From positions 4,259 through 68,258 of the forward strand of contig JAKCWW010000919.1 of the NCBI GenBank assembly GCA_026260175.1: a DNA stretch of 64,000 nt, given 5' to 3'. The notes below the pieces were generated by a model. The model ran no database searches, had not been told where the DNA came from, and was given only the letters and a program-made list of their open reading frames with translations. The DNA comes from Reticulitermes lucifugus. Lineage: Eukaryota; Arthropoda; Insecta; Blattodea; Rhinotermitidae. This document shows, piece after piece, positions 22,729 to 34,619 of the stretch. Each line of letters opens with the position of its first letter. Within the stretch, counting starts at the first letter, position 1. Both the position numbers and the translations under genes were made by a program.

Positions 22729-22919
22729 GTTTGACAGTGCATGAGACAACTTAAAACTGTAGACAAAATACAAAACTAAAAGAGAGGCAACACTTTGGTG
22801 CATTCGCATAACCATTGCTATCAAGGAAAGGCAGCAACGAATTTCCTTTAGTATCGCCTTGGGCTAACAAGTTTTGTGATGTTTATAGCTCCGCGGCTAT
22901 CCTAACTGTCTTCAAAGGA

Positions 22920-23330
22920 ACCGATTTTATGGCGAATTTATTTAGCACAAAATGCGTTCTCTTAGCATCGTTGCGCAACATATCTCTGTCAATAATGTGA
23001 TCAATTATGAAAGCCCTGCCTCGCAAATGCAACATCAGGTCAGTTGTAGTGTTGTGCTACATGTTGCCTTCAACAATGCTTTAATGGCGACTTTACAAGG
23101 CAGGAAACAATAAGACATACTTAGGTTTTCAATAAATTCCCCAAAATTTTTGTCCGATTTTACCCAAATCTGGATTGTCTCAATAGTTTTCCTTGAAAGT
23201 CCACAATATCAAATTTCACATAAATCCATCCAGTTGGAGCCGAGCTGATACATACGAATAGACGGACGGACAGAAATGACGAAATTAATAGGCGTTTTTC
23301 GCGAGTATGCGAAAACGTCTAAAAAGTGGT
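22920..23330 (+). repeat. Repeat family G copy
   Basis: TTATGGCGAATTTATT near the start as in the 2340 copy, then ATCAAATTTCACATAAATCC, AGACGGACGGACAGAAATGA, AATTAATAGGCGTTTTTCGC and the hairpin partner GCGAAAACGTCT. The 3' 180 bp are the best conserved. Confidence 0.65.
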
Positions 23331-25470
23331 AATGAGGCGAAACAGACGAAGCAAGCAAGAAGGGGGCAGAAAACAGACATGTTAAGAGGCTCCTTGTCTG
23401 ACATACGTGGAACAGGAAGGCCGAAGATATTACTATATAGAACATATATATTACGGCACATCATACAGGCCTGTCAACATAGTATATATAGATTACTATA
23501 CGGAGGAAATGGAATGGCAGGGTAAATAGAACAGCAGGAGACAGGTGGCCGAATTATAAACCCACAGAATGAAGTGTTAGAAAAATTATCATCAGATACT
23601 TGAAAGGAGATTATGAAGCTGGAAAAGGCATTAAATTGTTTAACGCCTAAAGATAAGAAGGACTGAAAAAAGCTGAAATTCTGTAGAGTACAATAGCGGA
23701 TATTGGACGAGGTAAGTAATCCTTCCTTTTTCTTAACACCAGGGAATTTCCTGACCTACCTTACTGAACTCTGAAGAACTTCCAGAACTGAGCTGATCAT
23801 TTATTAAAGAAGGAAAATAAAACAGCGGTATCTCACAGCAGCGTCTTTGTTCACGTACATGGACCACTTTTATATTTCAAGCATCTGTGATAAGAGAAGG
23901 AGAAAATCGTTTCAAAATAGAACTTTCTCTTCAGGGTGAAGGGGTAGAGCTCTAGGGACAAAGAACTAATTTGAATAGCCATTGGAGTGATGTAAAGTGT
24001 GAATTTATTTATAAGATGCAAAGTGATGTTTCTCAAATTTCGACTAGAAACGGTCCTGCAGGAGCGATTACACACGGGGACCGACCGAGAGTCCGGCGGG
24101 TCTGTAAGCGGATTAACGACCTGAAAGGAACAGGCAGAAGTTACCCGCCGCACGGTGGAAATTCACCGTACACCCCCACAACACACGATCGGCTTTGCAA
24201 CACGCAAAGGATAGGGTTTGTTTGTTTCAAGGTACTGCCTAGTTATCGCCGGTTGCCAATGCAGGTTACAAGAATATGTTCCACAGTCACGTTCGACAAG
24301 CGAACTGCTAGATAAAAGAAATGAGAACTGAACTAGTGTAATATAGACAAAACAACAGTAGGCTTGACCCAATTCAAACGAAACAAAATATTTAAATGAA
24401 GGTAATTCTTGGAACATTTACTTTACGTTTTCTCCTTCTACATCATTACACCGTGTAGCCTCGAGGATGAAGAATATATTGCCGTTAGAGATTTATAGAT
24501 CTACATTCCCCAGAAACGTTGGCACCCAACAAACCGAAGATAGACTATGGTGTCTTAACGCGATAAGACATACAGTGGTTATAACAACTGTACAATTCGT
24601 CACCGTCTCATAAACCTCATATAATAAATATTTATTTAAAACTGTATTAGACTTTTAGTACGTGGTCTCACAACTGCCTAAGGAGAGAATAATCTTTAAA
24701 AATCTTCAATATTATCCCAGCACATTCACAAATATATAAATAAATGATCGACCTTAGTTGTTCCGCCGAGAGAATCTTTTGAGCTATACGTTGTCTAATT
24801 ATAATTGTTCTCTAACATAAGTTACTAATCATATTTAATTTAATATAACTATCGTAGTGTGCAATTTACTTACCAAATACTTTATTACTTTCTCCTTTTT
24901 TTCTATCATGTTTCCGTCATTGCATGGTGACGACAAACGGGAGAATTCATAGCAACGTACAAAATAATTTCATTCAGAGATTTCTGAGAATCATGTTGTT
25001 AAAATTAAATATTCACAAAGAATTGAAGTATGTAAAAGGTACTAATACGCAGAGAAGATAAACTTGTTGTTGCAATTAATTTTGTGTATAAATTTGTGGT
25101 GAAAAACATTAAGCCTACAAAAGATATTTTTATCTAAAAATATTTATTAAAGGATTATTATTTACAGTAACTTACTTTTATATTAATTTTTTCTTTCCTT
25201 TATGTAGATAATTCTACGTCGAATTAATAACATTAAAAGGATATCAAAAATTATTTTTTGGGGTTTATTCTTCTTAGAGATTTAGAATAGTAGGTTTGAA
25301 ATTTTTCTGTAGATTTACTATTGACTTTATTAACGTGTCATACATATCGAAACAGTTGTAAGAACGTGCATATTTTTTTGTTGTGTTGTTTTTAAACGTA
25401 TTTTTATGTTCTAAGATTTTGTTGTATCGTGGGAATCATAATCACGTGTAAGCTACAGCATGTATAGTTT
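23331..25470. other. No recognised gene; GC-rich patch then AT-rich DNA
   Basis: A GC-richer stretch at about 24050-24300 has unmotivated frames on both strands. 24600-25440 is very AT-rich. No family recognised. Confidence 0.45.
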
Positions 25471-25472
25471 TA

Positions 25473-25663
25473 TGTCAACTCCAACCCGGTTATAACGACA
25501 TCGGTTTATACGAAACCTCGCGTATAGAGTCAGATTTTCTATGGTACCAATTAATTCGTCACAGTTCACCATAACATTAAACTCCTCGGCTATAACGACA
25601 TTCGTTTATAACGACACAAAATATTCAGTCCCTTTCATTATGATATAACCGAGTTCGACTGTA
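25473..25663. mobile_element. Short pogo/Tc1-like MITE
   Basis: About 190 bp flanked by TA. The left end is CAACTCCAACCCGGTTATAA; the reverse complement of the right end is CAGTCGAACTCGGTTATATC. Inside are several ATAACGACAT words. Ends of the CAGTCGAACYCGGTTATAACGA kind are typical of non-autonomous pogo-like elements. No transposase. Confidence 0.6.
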
Positions 25664-25664
25664 T

Positions 25665-26220
25665 TTCAAAGCATAAGAGTTATGTGAAATTATAAATACT
25701 AGGTACGCATTATACTTTGTGTCACGACTGTTGCTGCGGTACGTCGTTACCCAGTTTATTTGTTCCACGTCTGTAGTAAATGGGTGTGGAATCTGTGGTG
25801 TTGCGTGTACTTATTTATTTATTTTGCCTGATACGTGTGCATTTGACTCTGGATTGCGTTTCATGAATCATTTCAAGTAAAGTGGCGTGATCAGCGTGTT
25901 CTTTCATTAATGTATTATTCCGTTCATGAATATATACGAGAATATGTAATATTAACTTTTTCATAGCCCTCGATATGAAAATATTTTGTGTAATCATTCT
26001 TAATTTTCCTGGTGATTATTAAGTTATTGAAATTTGTTAGATAAACAATATAAACAAGAATGGCTCTCTGAATTAAGATGACTGCTATAGTTGTTACATT
26101 AAATAGAGTATGATTCTGCAATTCCATTACTGTCTTGACTCCAAATCGAGTGTTCTCAGTTCTCGGCTAGAACGTTTGAATCTTCTTCTGTAATTTGATT
26201 TTGCTTCTTCAATCTTGCTA
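25665..26220. other. No recognised feature
   Basis: AT-rich non-coding DNA. Confidence 0.5.
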
Positions 26221-26222
26221 TT

Positions 26223-26478
26223 GCCGATCCCAGTAGCCGTGCGGTCTAAGGCGTAGGTCTGCGGCCGCTCGCTTACTAGGATCGTGGGTTCGAATCCCAC
26301 CGGAGGCATGAATGTATGTCTCTTGTGAGTGTTGTGTGTTGTCAGCTAGAGGTCTCTGCGACGGGCTGGTCACTCGTCCAGGGGAGTCCTACCGAGTGTG
26401 GTGTGTCTTGAGTGTGTGATCATGAAGCCTCGAAATGAGGAGGCCCAGGCACCCGAAAAGGGACTGTTGAGCCATAGG
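26223..26478 (+). repeat. SINE-A, full length
   Basis: Most complete copy: head GATCCCAGTAGCCGTGCGGT with box B GGTTCGAATCCCACC, body GTCAGCTAGAGGTCTCTGCG and GGGGAGTCCTACCGAGTGTG, 3' end CCTCGAAATGAGGAGGCCCA and GGGACTGTTGAGCCATAGG, then a short A-rich tail. The 60-residue minus-strand frame at 26127-26309 is a SINE by-product. Confidence 0.85.
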
Positions 26479-26484
26479 AAAAAA

Positions 26485-27465
26485 ATCTTCCTATTCCTTT
26501 CACCGATGCCTGTAAACTTGGTAATAATCATTAAACGCATCCATACCGATTAATCGGATAAACTGAATGAACCCCGCTACATAATTTTTTAATTACAACT
26601 GAAAAATTTGTAGACATTTACATGTTTCGCCCTCCACACAAATTATAGACAACATTCACTTCATGATCTGCCTTTCTCTTTCGCCATGTTCTTCCTCTTT
26701 GTACTGCTTTCTTTCCATTCTTGTGTTTTAGCAATTGTTTTACATTAACCTGCCTATAAAATCCAGCCTCCTCGTATTTATACAAGGATATTCTAGCACC
26801 ATTTTTAAACTGGAACATGACTTAGTTTGTTTTCAGTTCCTGGACACATCAGCAATCTCTATGATTTCACAGTGAAGTAAAAATTTTAACAAAAAATAAA
26901 GTGATTAAATAAAGGTTTTTTCTTTCAGCGGTGACAGTGTCACACTGTGCGACTAATTTATGTGTGTGTGTGTGTGGCAGTTTGTGACAGCCTAGGACGT
27001 GTGGGGCCAGCCACAAGATGCCATGTGATACGGCATTATGTCACTTGAATACCTAGCCCTAAAAAAAGCAAATGTTTGTAATTCTTTCCAAATATCGTAA
27101 CCATTCTGTTTTTGTACTTATATTCAAATTTCCAACAGTTCAAAGTGCCTAAACTGTAGGCAGATGTTTTGGATTATACTATACAGTATATCTCACAAAC
27201 CGACAATGATTACCCAAATATATAATTGACACGAATGCGTAACCTAAAATTTTAAAGCACAACAAGCAAGTGGAGCATTACCGATAACCAGTTCTGCTAC
27301 CAACTACATATTTACCTGGATTTGTATTAAATGGCTTGGTATGTTAGTGAAATAGTCCGTTAAAAGTAAGCTACCAAATCAAGGAGGGTGAGGTACACGG
27401 GAGGTGAAACGCGCAAACAAGTCACAAAACTTCAAATAATACTTTGTTCAGGAAACATGAAAAGT
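26485..27465. other. No recognised gene; short (TG)n
   Basis: A (TG)n run sits at about 26960-26976. Nothing else recognised. Confidence 0.5.
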
Positions 27466-27469
27466 GAAG

Positions 27470-27640
27470 ACTTAGAGTAAATCGGTGGATAATATTAAAA
27501 TCAAATTTTCAGGAACAGAGAAAAACATTATGGAATGCATTAATCGTGCTCAGGATAGGGACAGGAAAGGACTCTTGAAAGTACGACAATGAACCTTCGG
27601 TTTCCTTCAAGGGGCAGAATATCCTGATTAGACGAATGGT
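27470..27640 (+). repeat. LINE 3' tail, family D
   Basis: GATAATATTAAAATCAAATT, then GGAATGCATTAATCGTGCTC, AGGATAGGGACAGGAAAGGA, CTCTTGAAAGTACGACAATG and AACCTTCGGTTTCCTTC. Carries the D-family ORF2 end in scrambled frames. Confidence 0.6.
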
Positions 27641-27644
27641 TATT

Positions 27645-30035
27645 AACTTCTCAACAAGCAATTAACCCCATAAAATTAGTGAGTTACGTCTAACATGTTT
27701 GAACTCAGACACACTGACACTTGTGGGCTACTTGATGCATGTTCCTTGACAGTTTCACTCTTAATTAAAGATTTATGGGCAACCCTCAAAATAACAAGGA
27801 TAGGGTCTCAAAGGATCACCTCATTAATTTATGGCTAAAGTTCAGTCAATATCGAACTTCGATGCATGTAACAACTCGTAATACAAACGCCCTTCCCTTG
27901 TACCTTTCCCCCTTTTCAGAGCTTATATGAACTATTATATGGCCACTGAAAATAATAACAACATCGGAATCGAGTAGACCCGGAGAGCTACACATATCTT
28001 ACGTTGCCCTAACTTTAAGACTTAGCTTCAAAACCACCGTTAAAATGCAAATCCAGGCTGGTGTGTTGTTGCAACGGACTGTGACTCTTCAGTCATATTT
28101 ATCTTCGACTTTTGTAACTACCTCAGCCTCTCTGCGAAATTTTTGGGGTAATACCATATAATGTTGCTTCCTTTAAAATCTTTTTAAGTTCAATAACTTT
28201 TACTTTCCCGGAATTCCTCAATGCGCCCTTTGTAAAATAACCACAAACAGAGCATGTCCCGTTTCTAAGCCGGAATTACTGAAAGACCTGTGCCGGAAAT
28301 TCACACATTGACTGTAGAGAAAAAAGAAGTTTAGTACTGTTAATCGATAACTGACCAACTGAACATATAGCCAGCAAATGAATTAGATACTTAGAACAGT
28401 TACAAAAAAAAATAACCCACACAAAAATATCTGTAACACACATGACAACTTCTGTAGCATTCTTTAAATATTTACAGCATTTCTTCTTCAGTTTCATAAA
28501 CTAGTATGTTATAATATAGTTTAGAATATTCTTGACGATGAAAGTATACACTGCTTGATTCACTCTAACTTGCTCTTACCGTCAGAGGAAATGCTCAGGT
28601 ATAATCACTTGCACCGTAATATATATATACAGTGAATTTAGATAAGCACAGAGCAATGTACTTCAAGTGCCTGGCCTTGAATTAATTAGAAGATATTGAA
28701 CTTCAGACTCGTAAGATCATTAGAGAGAGAGAGGGGGGGTAATTTTTATGCCGCTAGGTAACGAAGTGTTTCACTTCCTGTACAGATCGATGGATTTGAT
28801 TAGATTGAAGTAAGATCCAGGTGAGGGAAACTGACTGCAAATTAGCACCTAACTTCCGGCTAAACTTTCAGGAATGAGAGAGAATATTCTTGCACAGTTT
28901 ATAAACGTTTTTATGTTGTTTATTTTCAAGCTATAGGATTTCTATTAGTCTGTTGCCAACTGGAATCATAAGAAGAATTTAACCTTCATTATAGATCTAT
29001 AAAAGCAGATAAAAACAATTTTTACAACTTAATATATCCTTCTTCAAAGTCTTAAAATAATACCATAAAATTTATTGTCCTTAACGTAACACAACCTTGC
29101 GTTCTTATTCGCGTGTCATGTTTGCACAAAACCTGCTGTGTTAAGCCACCCGTTTCTCACACACGACATGTAACGAATTAAACGTAAGAACGTTACATAA
29201 ACTGTGAGCAACGACAACCATTATCATTTCTGAAATTCGAATAGGGAGAAGCGTAAATAGCACGAAAAGTACGCGGAGACTAAAGAGAGAAAAAGAGAGA
29301 GGGTGACGCACAGAAAGAAGAACATATTGCAAGAGCTATAGAGGGATTCGGACTGAGAGAATAACCAGAAACAGAACTAGGTGAAAAGAGGTGTAAGTAG
29401 GATATTGCAGTGAGGAGTTGGTGGCACGGAGAAGCAAGAGAAGAGGAAATAAGACGTATGGTAAAAAGGGGACTGGGAGAAATGAAAATAGCACAAAAAA
29501 CACAAAAGAAAGAAGCATCGAGAAATGGGGAGAGATAGGGTTAAAGAGATGGAGGACGAAGAAGAGGAGGATAGTGAGAGACAATGAGAAAGGAATTTGT
29601 TTTCATTCTAGAAGTGCAGGTTCATAATGAGTGGAAGATAGTAAAAACACGGAATGAATTGCTCAACTTCATTCTCAAAGTTTATAAACGTTAAACTGTG
29701 CTTAAAATAAGACAGCAAGACGAATACGTATGTTCCTCATTAGTTTGCTTTACACCGAAATGGGAACTTTTTCTGAAATATACTGAAGGCTCGTGAACCT
29801 ATACGTGTATACGTGATATCCTGTCTCTACACATTTGTGCAGTCATAATAGCTGCTGATGGCCATGTACGCTAAACAAATAATTACCAAGCCCTTGGTAC
29901 AGAATGTTCCTGAAAGAATAATATTTGCTCAGATGGTGAAGAAATATTCAGCCTTTATAGAGCAGAGATGTCTCCTACCTTGTTAATAAACTGAAAGCTT
30001 CCAGTTAAATACTCGTATACTGCAATGAGATTTTG
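27645..30035. other. No recognised gene; purine-rich tract at 29240-29630
   Basis: Non-coding. 29240-29630 is a nearly 400-bp GA-rich tract on the plus strand; its complementary frame (29336-29584, F/L/S-rich) is low complexity. Confidence 0.5.
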
Positions 30036-30042
30036 ACATTGT

Positions 30043-30260
30043 GTAGCAGAGTCCTTGTTTAGGTGATAGTCGCTCACGTAGTTAAGAAATTACCAGCTTT
30101 TTATGGTGCCCAAAATTTCATTCTTGTATTTACTGCGTTATGTCTGTGGTCACTGTCATGATCCTTAAGAATTCAGTCCGCAGTCTCGCACACTACGCAT
30201 ATTTCTTTAAGGTCACTTTTAATATTATCTTTCCATCCACGTCTAGAGTGATTCTCAAAC
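30043..30260 (-). repeat. LINE 3' tail, family D
   Basis: Minus strand: GGACTGAATTCTTAAGGATC, then AATGAAATTTTGGGCACCAT, GGTAATTTCTTAACTACGTG and AACAAGGACTCTGCT, in D order. Upstream ACGTGGATGGAAAGATAATA, then TTAAAAGTGACC, corresponds to the RWEDNIK-coding part. Confidence 0.6.
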
Positions 30261-30579
30261 TAGAAAAATGTGTGCGTTCCTCAACTCTCCCACGCGCTAT
30301 TTCTTCACCCGTAAATTTTCTAACAAACTGATTAATAATTTCATAATCTTCCTTGATTGATTACTCCTAAAACCAATCACGATGTAGTCGACTCCCCTCT
30401 TCTACCAAGGTACATCTGCTGTAAGGTCAATAAGTCACGAAAAGCATTCATATTGAACCCATCCTGGCGCACTTACTCCCTTGTGTTTAATTATCTCTAA
30501 AACATAATATTTAGAGGAAACTTGTGTTGGATGTAAAAATTTGTTTTAACATTTAGCGCCGTATGCGCAAGTAAAGCCC

Positions 30580-30810
30580 GGAGTATGCGCAGACACATGT
30601 GTGGGACTTCGGGTGAAGTGTTCAGTATCGTCGTTTGATTTTAATCAAGACTGAAATGGGTCGACAAATTTATTTAAAATTTCCACTATCAAATCTCATT
30701 AACATCCCTTCTAATGTTCTCTAGTTGTAGCATGTGGATAGACGGACGGACTGACAGCAACCTTAACAGGTGTTTCCAATGAATGCGAAAGCGCCTGAAA
30801 AGCAGCATTA
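30580..30810 (+). repeat. Repeat family G copy, diverged
   Basis: ATCAAATCTCATTAACATCC, then GATAGACGGACGGACTGACA, AACAGGTGTTTCCAATGAAT and GCGAAAGCGCCTGAAAA, matching the 3' half of the copies at 2340 and 22920. Confidence 0.6.
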
Positions 30811-30814
30811 TATA

Positions 30815-31505
30815 TCAATCACTTTAGTACGCCTTCTCCTAAGGGAGGTAAATATTATATTCAATGCTTCACGACCATACTCCCTTTACCGCTTCCTTTA
30901 ACCTAATTTTCTGGTAGCAACATCATCCCCTTTCGCCGCTATGAACTGTCAAACGTAACTCCACCCCCTCCGAACAGATTCCATGTACTTCATCACGCAG
31001 TCATAAAGACAAGATGCAGCTAATATCTTAATGCATATTCGTTACTCCACAGTACACTCTCTGCTACTAACTACGCTAAATAGTCACTTTGCAAAGGCAA
31101 TCCACATTCCCATGTAAATATGAAACACAGGTAAAGACGCACTCATATCGGTGTTTGAACGGCACAGATTGAAGTGTTTTCACTTCCGTGATTAACTCAG
31201 TTACGTATGGAGAAGACGGGCTATTACTGCAAATATCATAATCACAAAGAGAAATCCGACAAGGGGTGATACTTCAACCTGGGTTTCGGGGGGGGGGGAC
31301 TTTGTGTTGTAACTCATCACTCAAAAGGAAGATCTGTTACAAAAGTTAATACAAAATTATTTCCTAGCACATCGATCCACCAAATTTCTCCATTTACACA
31401 ATCATAAGCGGCATAAAGAAGACTCTCCCAATCTGCTTTTCGTTAGGGTTTGTTAGGTGCTACTCCTCCTTAGCTTCTCATATTAAGATAATTTTAATTT
31501 GTAAA
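30815..31505. other. No recognised feature
   Basis: Non-coding; a G-run at about 31290. Confidence 0.5.
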
Positions 31506-31511
31506 ACTTCC

Positions 31512-31735
31512 GGTTCTCAAGACGCGGAGGTGGGTACCAAAATTGGAATCTTTTGTATCCTACCCAGCCTGCTACTCAAAAGGTACCGGGGGTTCTTTTT
31601 CCTGAGGTAAGGGGTCCACAGCGTGAAGCTGATCACTCACATCCATCTACTGATGAGGTTAAAGATGAGAAAAGCTATAATTTACTCCTTCGGTATGCTT
31701 TCGAGGTTTGTACAGAGACAGTTTTACTTTACACA
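31512..31735 (+). repeat. SINE-C copy
   Basis: CTACCCAGCCTGCTACTCAA, GGTACCGGGGGTTCTTTTTC, CTGAGGTAAGGGGTCCACAG, CGTGAAGCTGATCACTCACA and GAGGTTAAAGATGAGAAAAG. The head is eroded. Confidence 0.75.
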
Positions 31736-31739
31736 TCCT

Positions 31740-34335
31740 CACGTTTTACATCTTCAAATATTCCGTTTAATGTAATTCAGACATTTATGCCTCGGTCTCT
31801 CGAGGAATTTCCCTTCTCAGACTTTTAGACTAAAATTTTATATGCTCCCTATTATTGGTGTTCTACAAGCTCCGGCCAATTCTATTTTCATTTGGTTATC
31901 ATTATCACGTCCGACGCAATGTGTGAAATTATATGACATAATTTAGTCTTAAACGTAACAGAAATGTGAATATAAGCAATTAAATTCACAATCCTTCGCC
32001 AAAACCGAACTATCGACTGATCGTCTTTTGATAAATTTATTCTTTCAAAAGTTACAAGATTAAAAGTACATCAGACTTTAGAGCCATTAAACACAACAGT
32101 TCCTTAGCGAGAAACTCTCCCGTGTAATCCTGATGTCGGGATGAGACACCTGGTGACATACGAAATATGACTTCCCATTGTAATTAGATTCTCTCCATCT
32201 TTTTAATTAACTTCTCTACACTCGAAGTTACCGTCATCCAACTCGACATTTGACACTCTACTAAATTTTCTAAAAGCATTACTTCAGTATAACACCGAAT
32301 GGGTAAAATAAATTTTTACTAGTTTCTAGTCTGCGTCTCCGTTTTCCTGATGATCTGTACACATTAAAAAGCAAAATTCCCTTCATAAATTCTACAGAAG
32401 GTCTAACACATTCAAGAACAAACGTAATGTGGAAGGTAAGCATCCACATCGCTTCCATATCACACTGGCAAAGCCCGGAAAAAGGACGGTTCTTAGAAAC
32501 CTTATCTCCCATTGGCTCTCTACAGTCCTGTCACGTCTTACCTAATTCCTTAGCTGTGATTGACAAGACACCCTCAAACTGTTCCATGCACCTGACACAA
32601 TTCTTTCTCCGTGCCATTTTAGCGTCCACTTAAACCAGTCTAGTTACGATGAATATGGCAGCAGTGCTTTCAAACGAAACGTTGAAACATTTAGCCCCTA
32701 TACGGTACGGAAACCCAAATCAAAACTATCGACTGATCACCAATGCCGCGAGAACCTGACAACTTAAATAAAACCATTATTTACCAATTTAATAATACAG
32801 TATTCAACGGTTGGGTTTTCTAATTGAAGAACATAGTGTTCTCAGTGAGGTACGAATTTAAACTGTATATTTAATTTAGACTGGGTTTGGTCTTCAAATG
32901 GTTATTTTACTCGTTATATAAATTTGGTAGAATGATTAGATGTAGGAGGATGAGAGAGATCAGAAAACAGCAAGCGTCGAGAGAAAGATAAATGCTTGTA
33001 AGTCTTGGTTGAAAGACACAAACTGACATGAGAGACGCAGAAGTAGATGCATAACAATACATTTAAATGGATGTTAGAGAAATATTGTTTTAATGACTGG
33101 TCTGGAGTAAAATGTTTGTGGTTGGAAAGTAACACTGACTTTTGGTTAGCAAGGCAATGAACTTTCGAGGTCCGTACGACTAGGTAAGTTTTTGGTTAAT
33201 TCAGTAATTATCGACTTCAGAAGAAAGACCCTGTCCAGTGAAATTATTATGAGTTGCATTATAAAAATGACACCTGAACTCTCATTTCACGCTCGAGTTA
33301 AATTAGTTCTAATTTACGATGAATTATTTGGTATCAGTGGCATTATTATATCAGTTTCTACAACTTGCCGGGTATTTAGAGGAGTATTTTTCCCTAACAA
33401 ATAGAAACTACTTTCTCTGTTACAACATGTGATGTGACAGCCTGAAAACTCACTGTGTGTCGAGGTGAGTGATTGGGACAAGACTTGGAAACGTTGGACA
33501 TGTTAGGCGACAGGAGTAAAAGGTGTGTGGTGATCAGATCAGATGTCTCTAGGAAGTTTGTTCACTTCACTGCAGTTCCAGACATGAGCCTGAATTTCCA
33601 ACACTACGTGCAACTAATCACAGAAAATTACGTCACAATGACGAACAGGAAACTCTGGTAGTCTGTTCTTTGCGGTCAAACGGAAGTCACTACCGTTTTA
33701 AAACAATAAGTATCATAAGAAAGTAATTTGAATAGACTAAGTGAATACAGTTAGACTTGATATGATAAAATACGGAGTATGAAAGGATGGTTATTTAATT
33801 AGGGAGAAAGAATGAACTCTGACGTCAGTAACTAAGCAGAAAAATATGCTTTCTTGTACTCTCTGGCCGATAGGGCTACATAAAATTACACCCTGATACG
33901 TATACAGAGTTAATTTGCAACTGGGACACACGCGTGTTTCCTGTAATACACAGCATATTTGTGGAGGAATCTCCTGTTCTTGAGACGATAGCCAAGCCAA
34001 GCCATACGGAGAGGAGTGTATTATGCAAACCACTTGGAACCTTAAAACAAATTTTTATGCAAAAATGCGAGATTTTCTTTCTCAGATGTAAATTGGATGT
34101 TAAGTGCAGGTGTTAACATCACAGGAACTACAAATTCCTCCCAGTTTTAACATCTATTTGGTAATATTGTATTTATATACCAACATGTATTGCACAAAAT
34201 TATAACTAGATAAACTTATCACTTAACCTTAATCTATTTGGTAATCAATGAATTTTGTCCTTCTTTAAACCTTATCTCGTCATTATTTTCGTAACCGTTT
34301 AACTTGGGATATAGGTATTTTTGATTGAACTGATA
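31740..34335. other. No recognised gene
   Basis: Two adjacent minus-strand frames at about 32281-32640 (MARRKNCVRCMEQFEG... and MGDKVSKNRPFSGLCQCD...) look less random than most but match nothing I know; they may be a decayed repeat. The word AACTATCGACTGATC occurs at about 32010 and 32725. Confidence 0.4.
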
Positions 34336-34337
34336 AA

Positions 34338-34612
34338 TGCGACTCGCTACGGGCTGGGCGGTCCGGGGATCGAATCCCGGTGGGGGCGAGATTTTTCGCA
34401 GCCGTCCAGACCGGCCCTGGGGCCCACCCAGCCTCCTATAAAATGAGTACCGGGTCTTTTTCCCGGGGGTAAAGCGACCAGGGCGTGGAGTTGATCACCC
34501 ACCCCTATCTAGTGCCGAGGTTAAAGGAAGAGTAGAGCTATACCTCTACTCCCCCTCTGGGCCTTCATGGCCTGTTCTAGGGAGAACTTTACCCTTTACC
34601 TTACTTACTGAT
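34338..34612 (+). repeat. SINE-C, full length reference copy
   Basis: Best SINE-C: the tRNA-like head ends in box B GGGGATCGAATCCCGGTGGG, the body has GGGGCCCACCCAGCCTCCTA, GAGTACCGGGTCTTTTTCCC, GGGGGTAAAGCGACCAGGGC and GTGCCGAGGTTAAAGGAAGA, and the 3' end GGGCCTTCATGGCCTGTTCT with TTTACCCTTTACCTTACTTA. GC content is well above the flanks, so it is probably younger than the other copies. Confidence 0.85.
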
Positions 34613-34619
34613 AAAATTG

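Noticed and set aside
26223-26300. Genuine tRNA genes at the tRNA-like heads
   Set aside because: Each head recurs with a shared downstream body in several copies, and none shows a clean complete cloverleaf with 3' acceptor pairing; these are SINEs.
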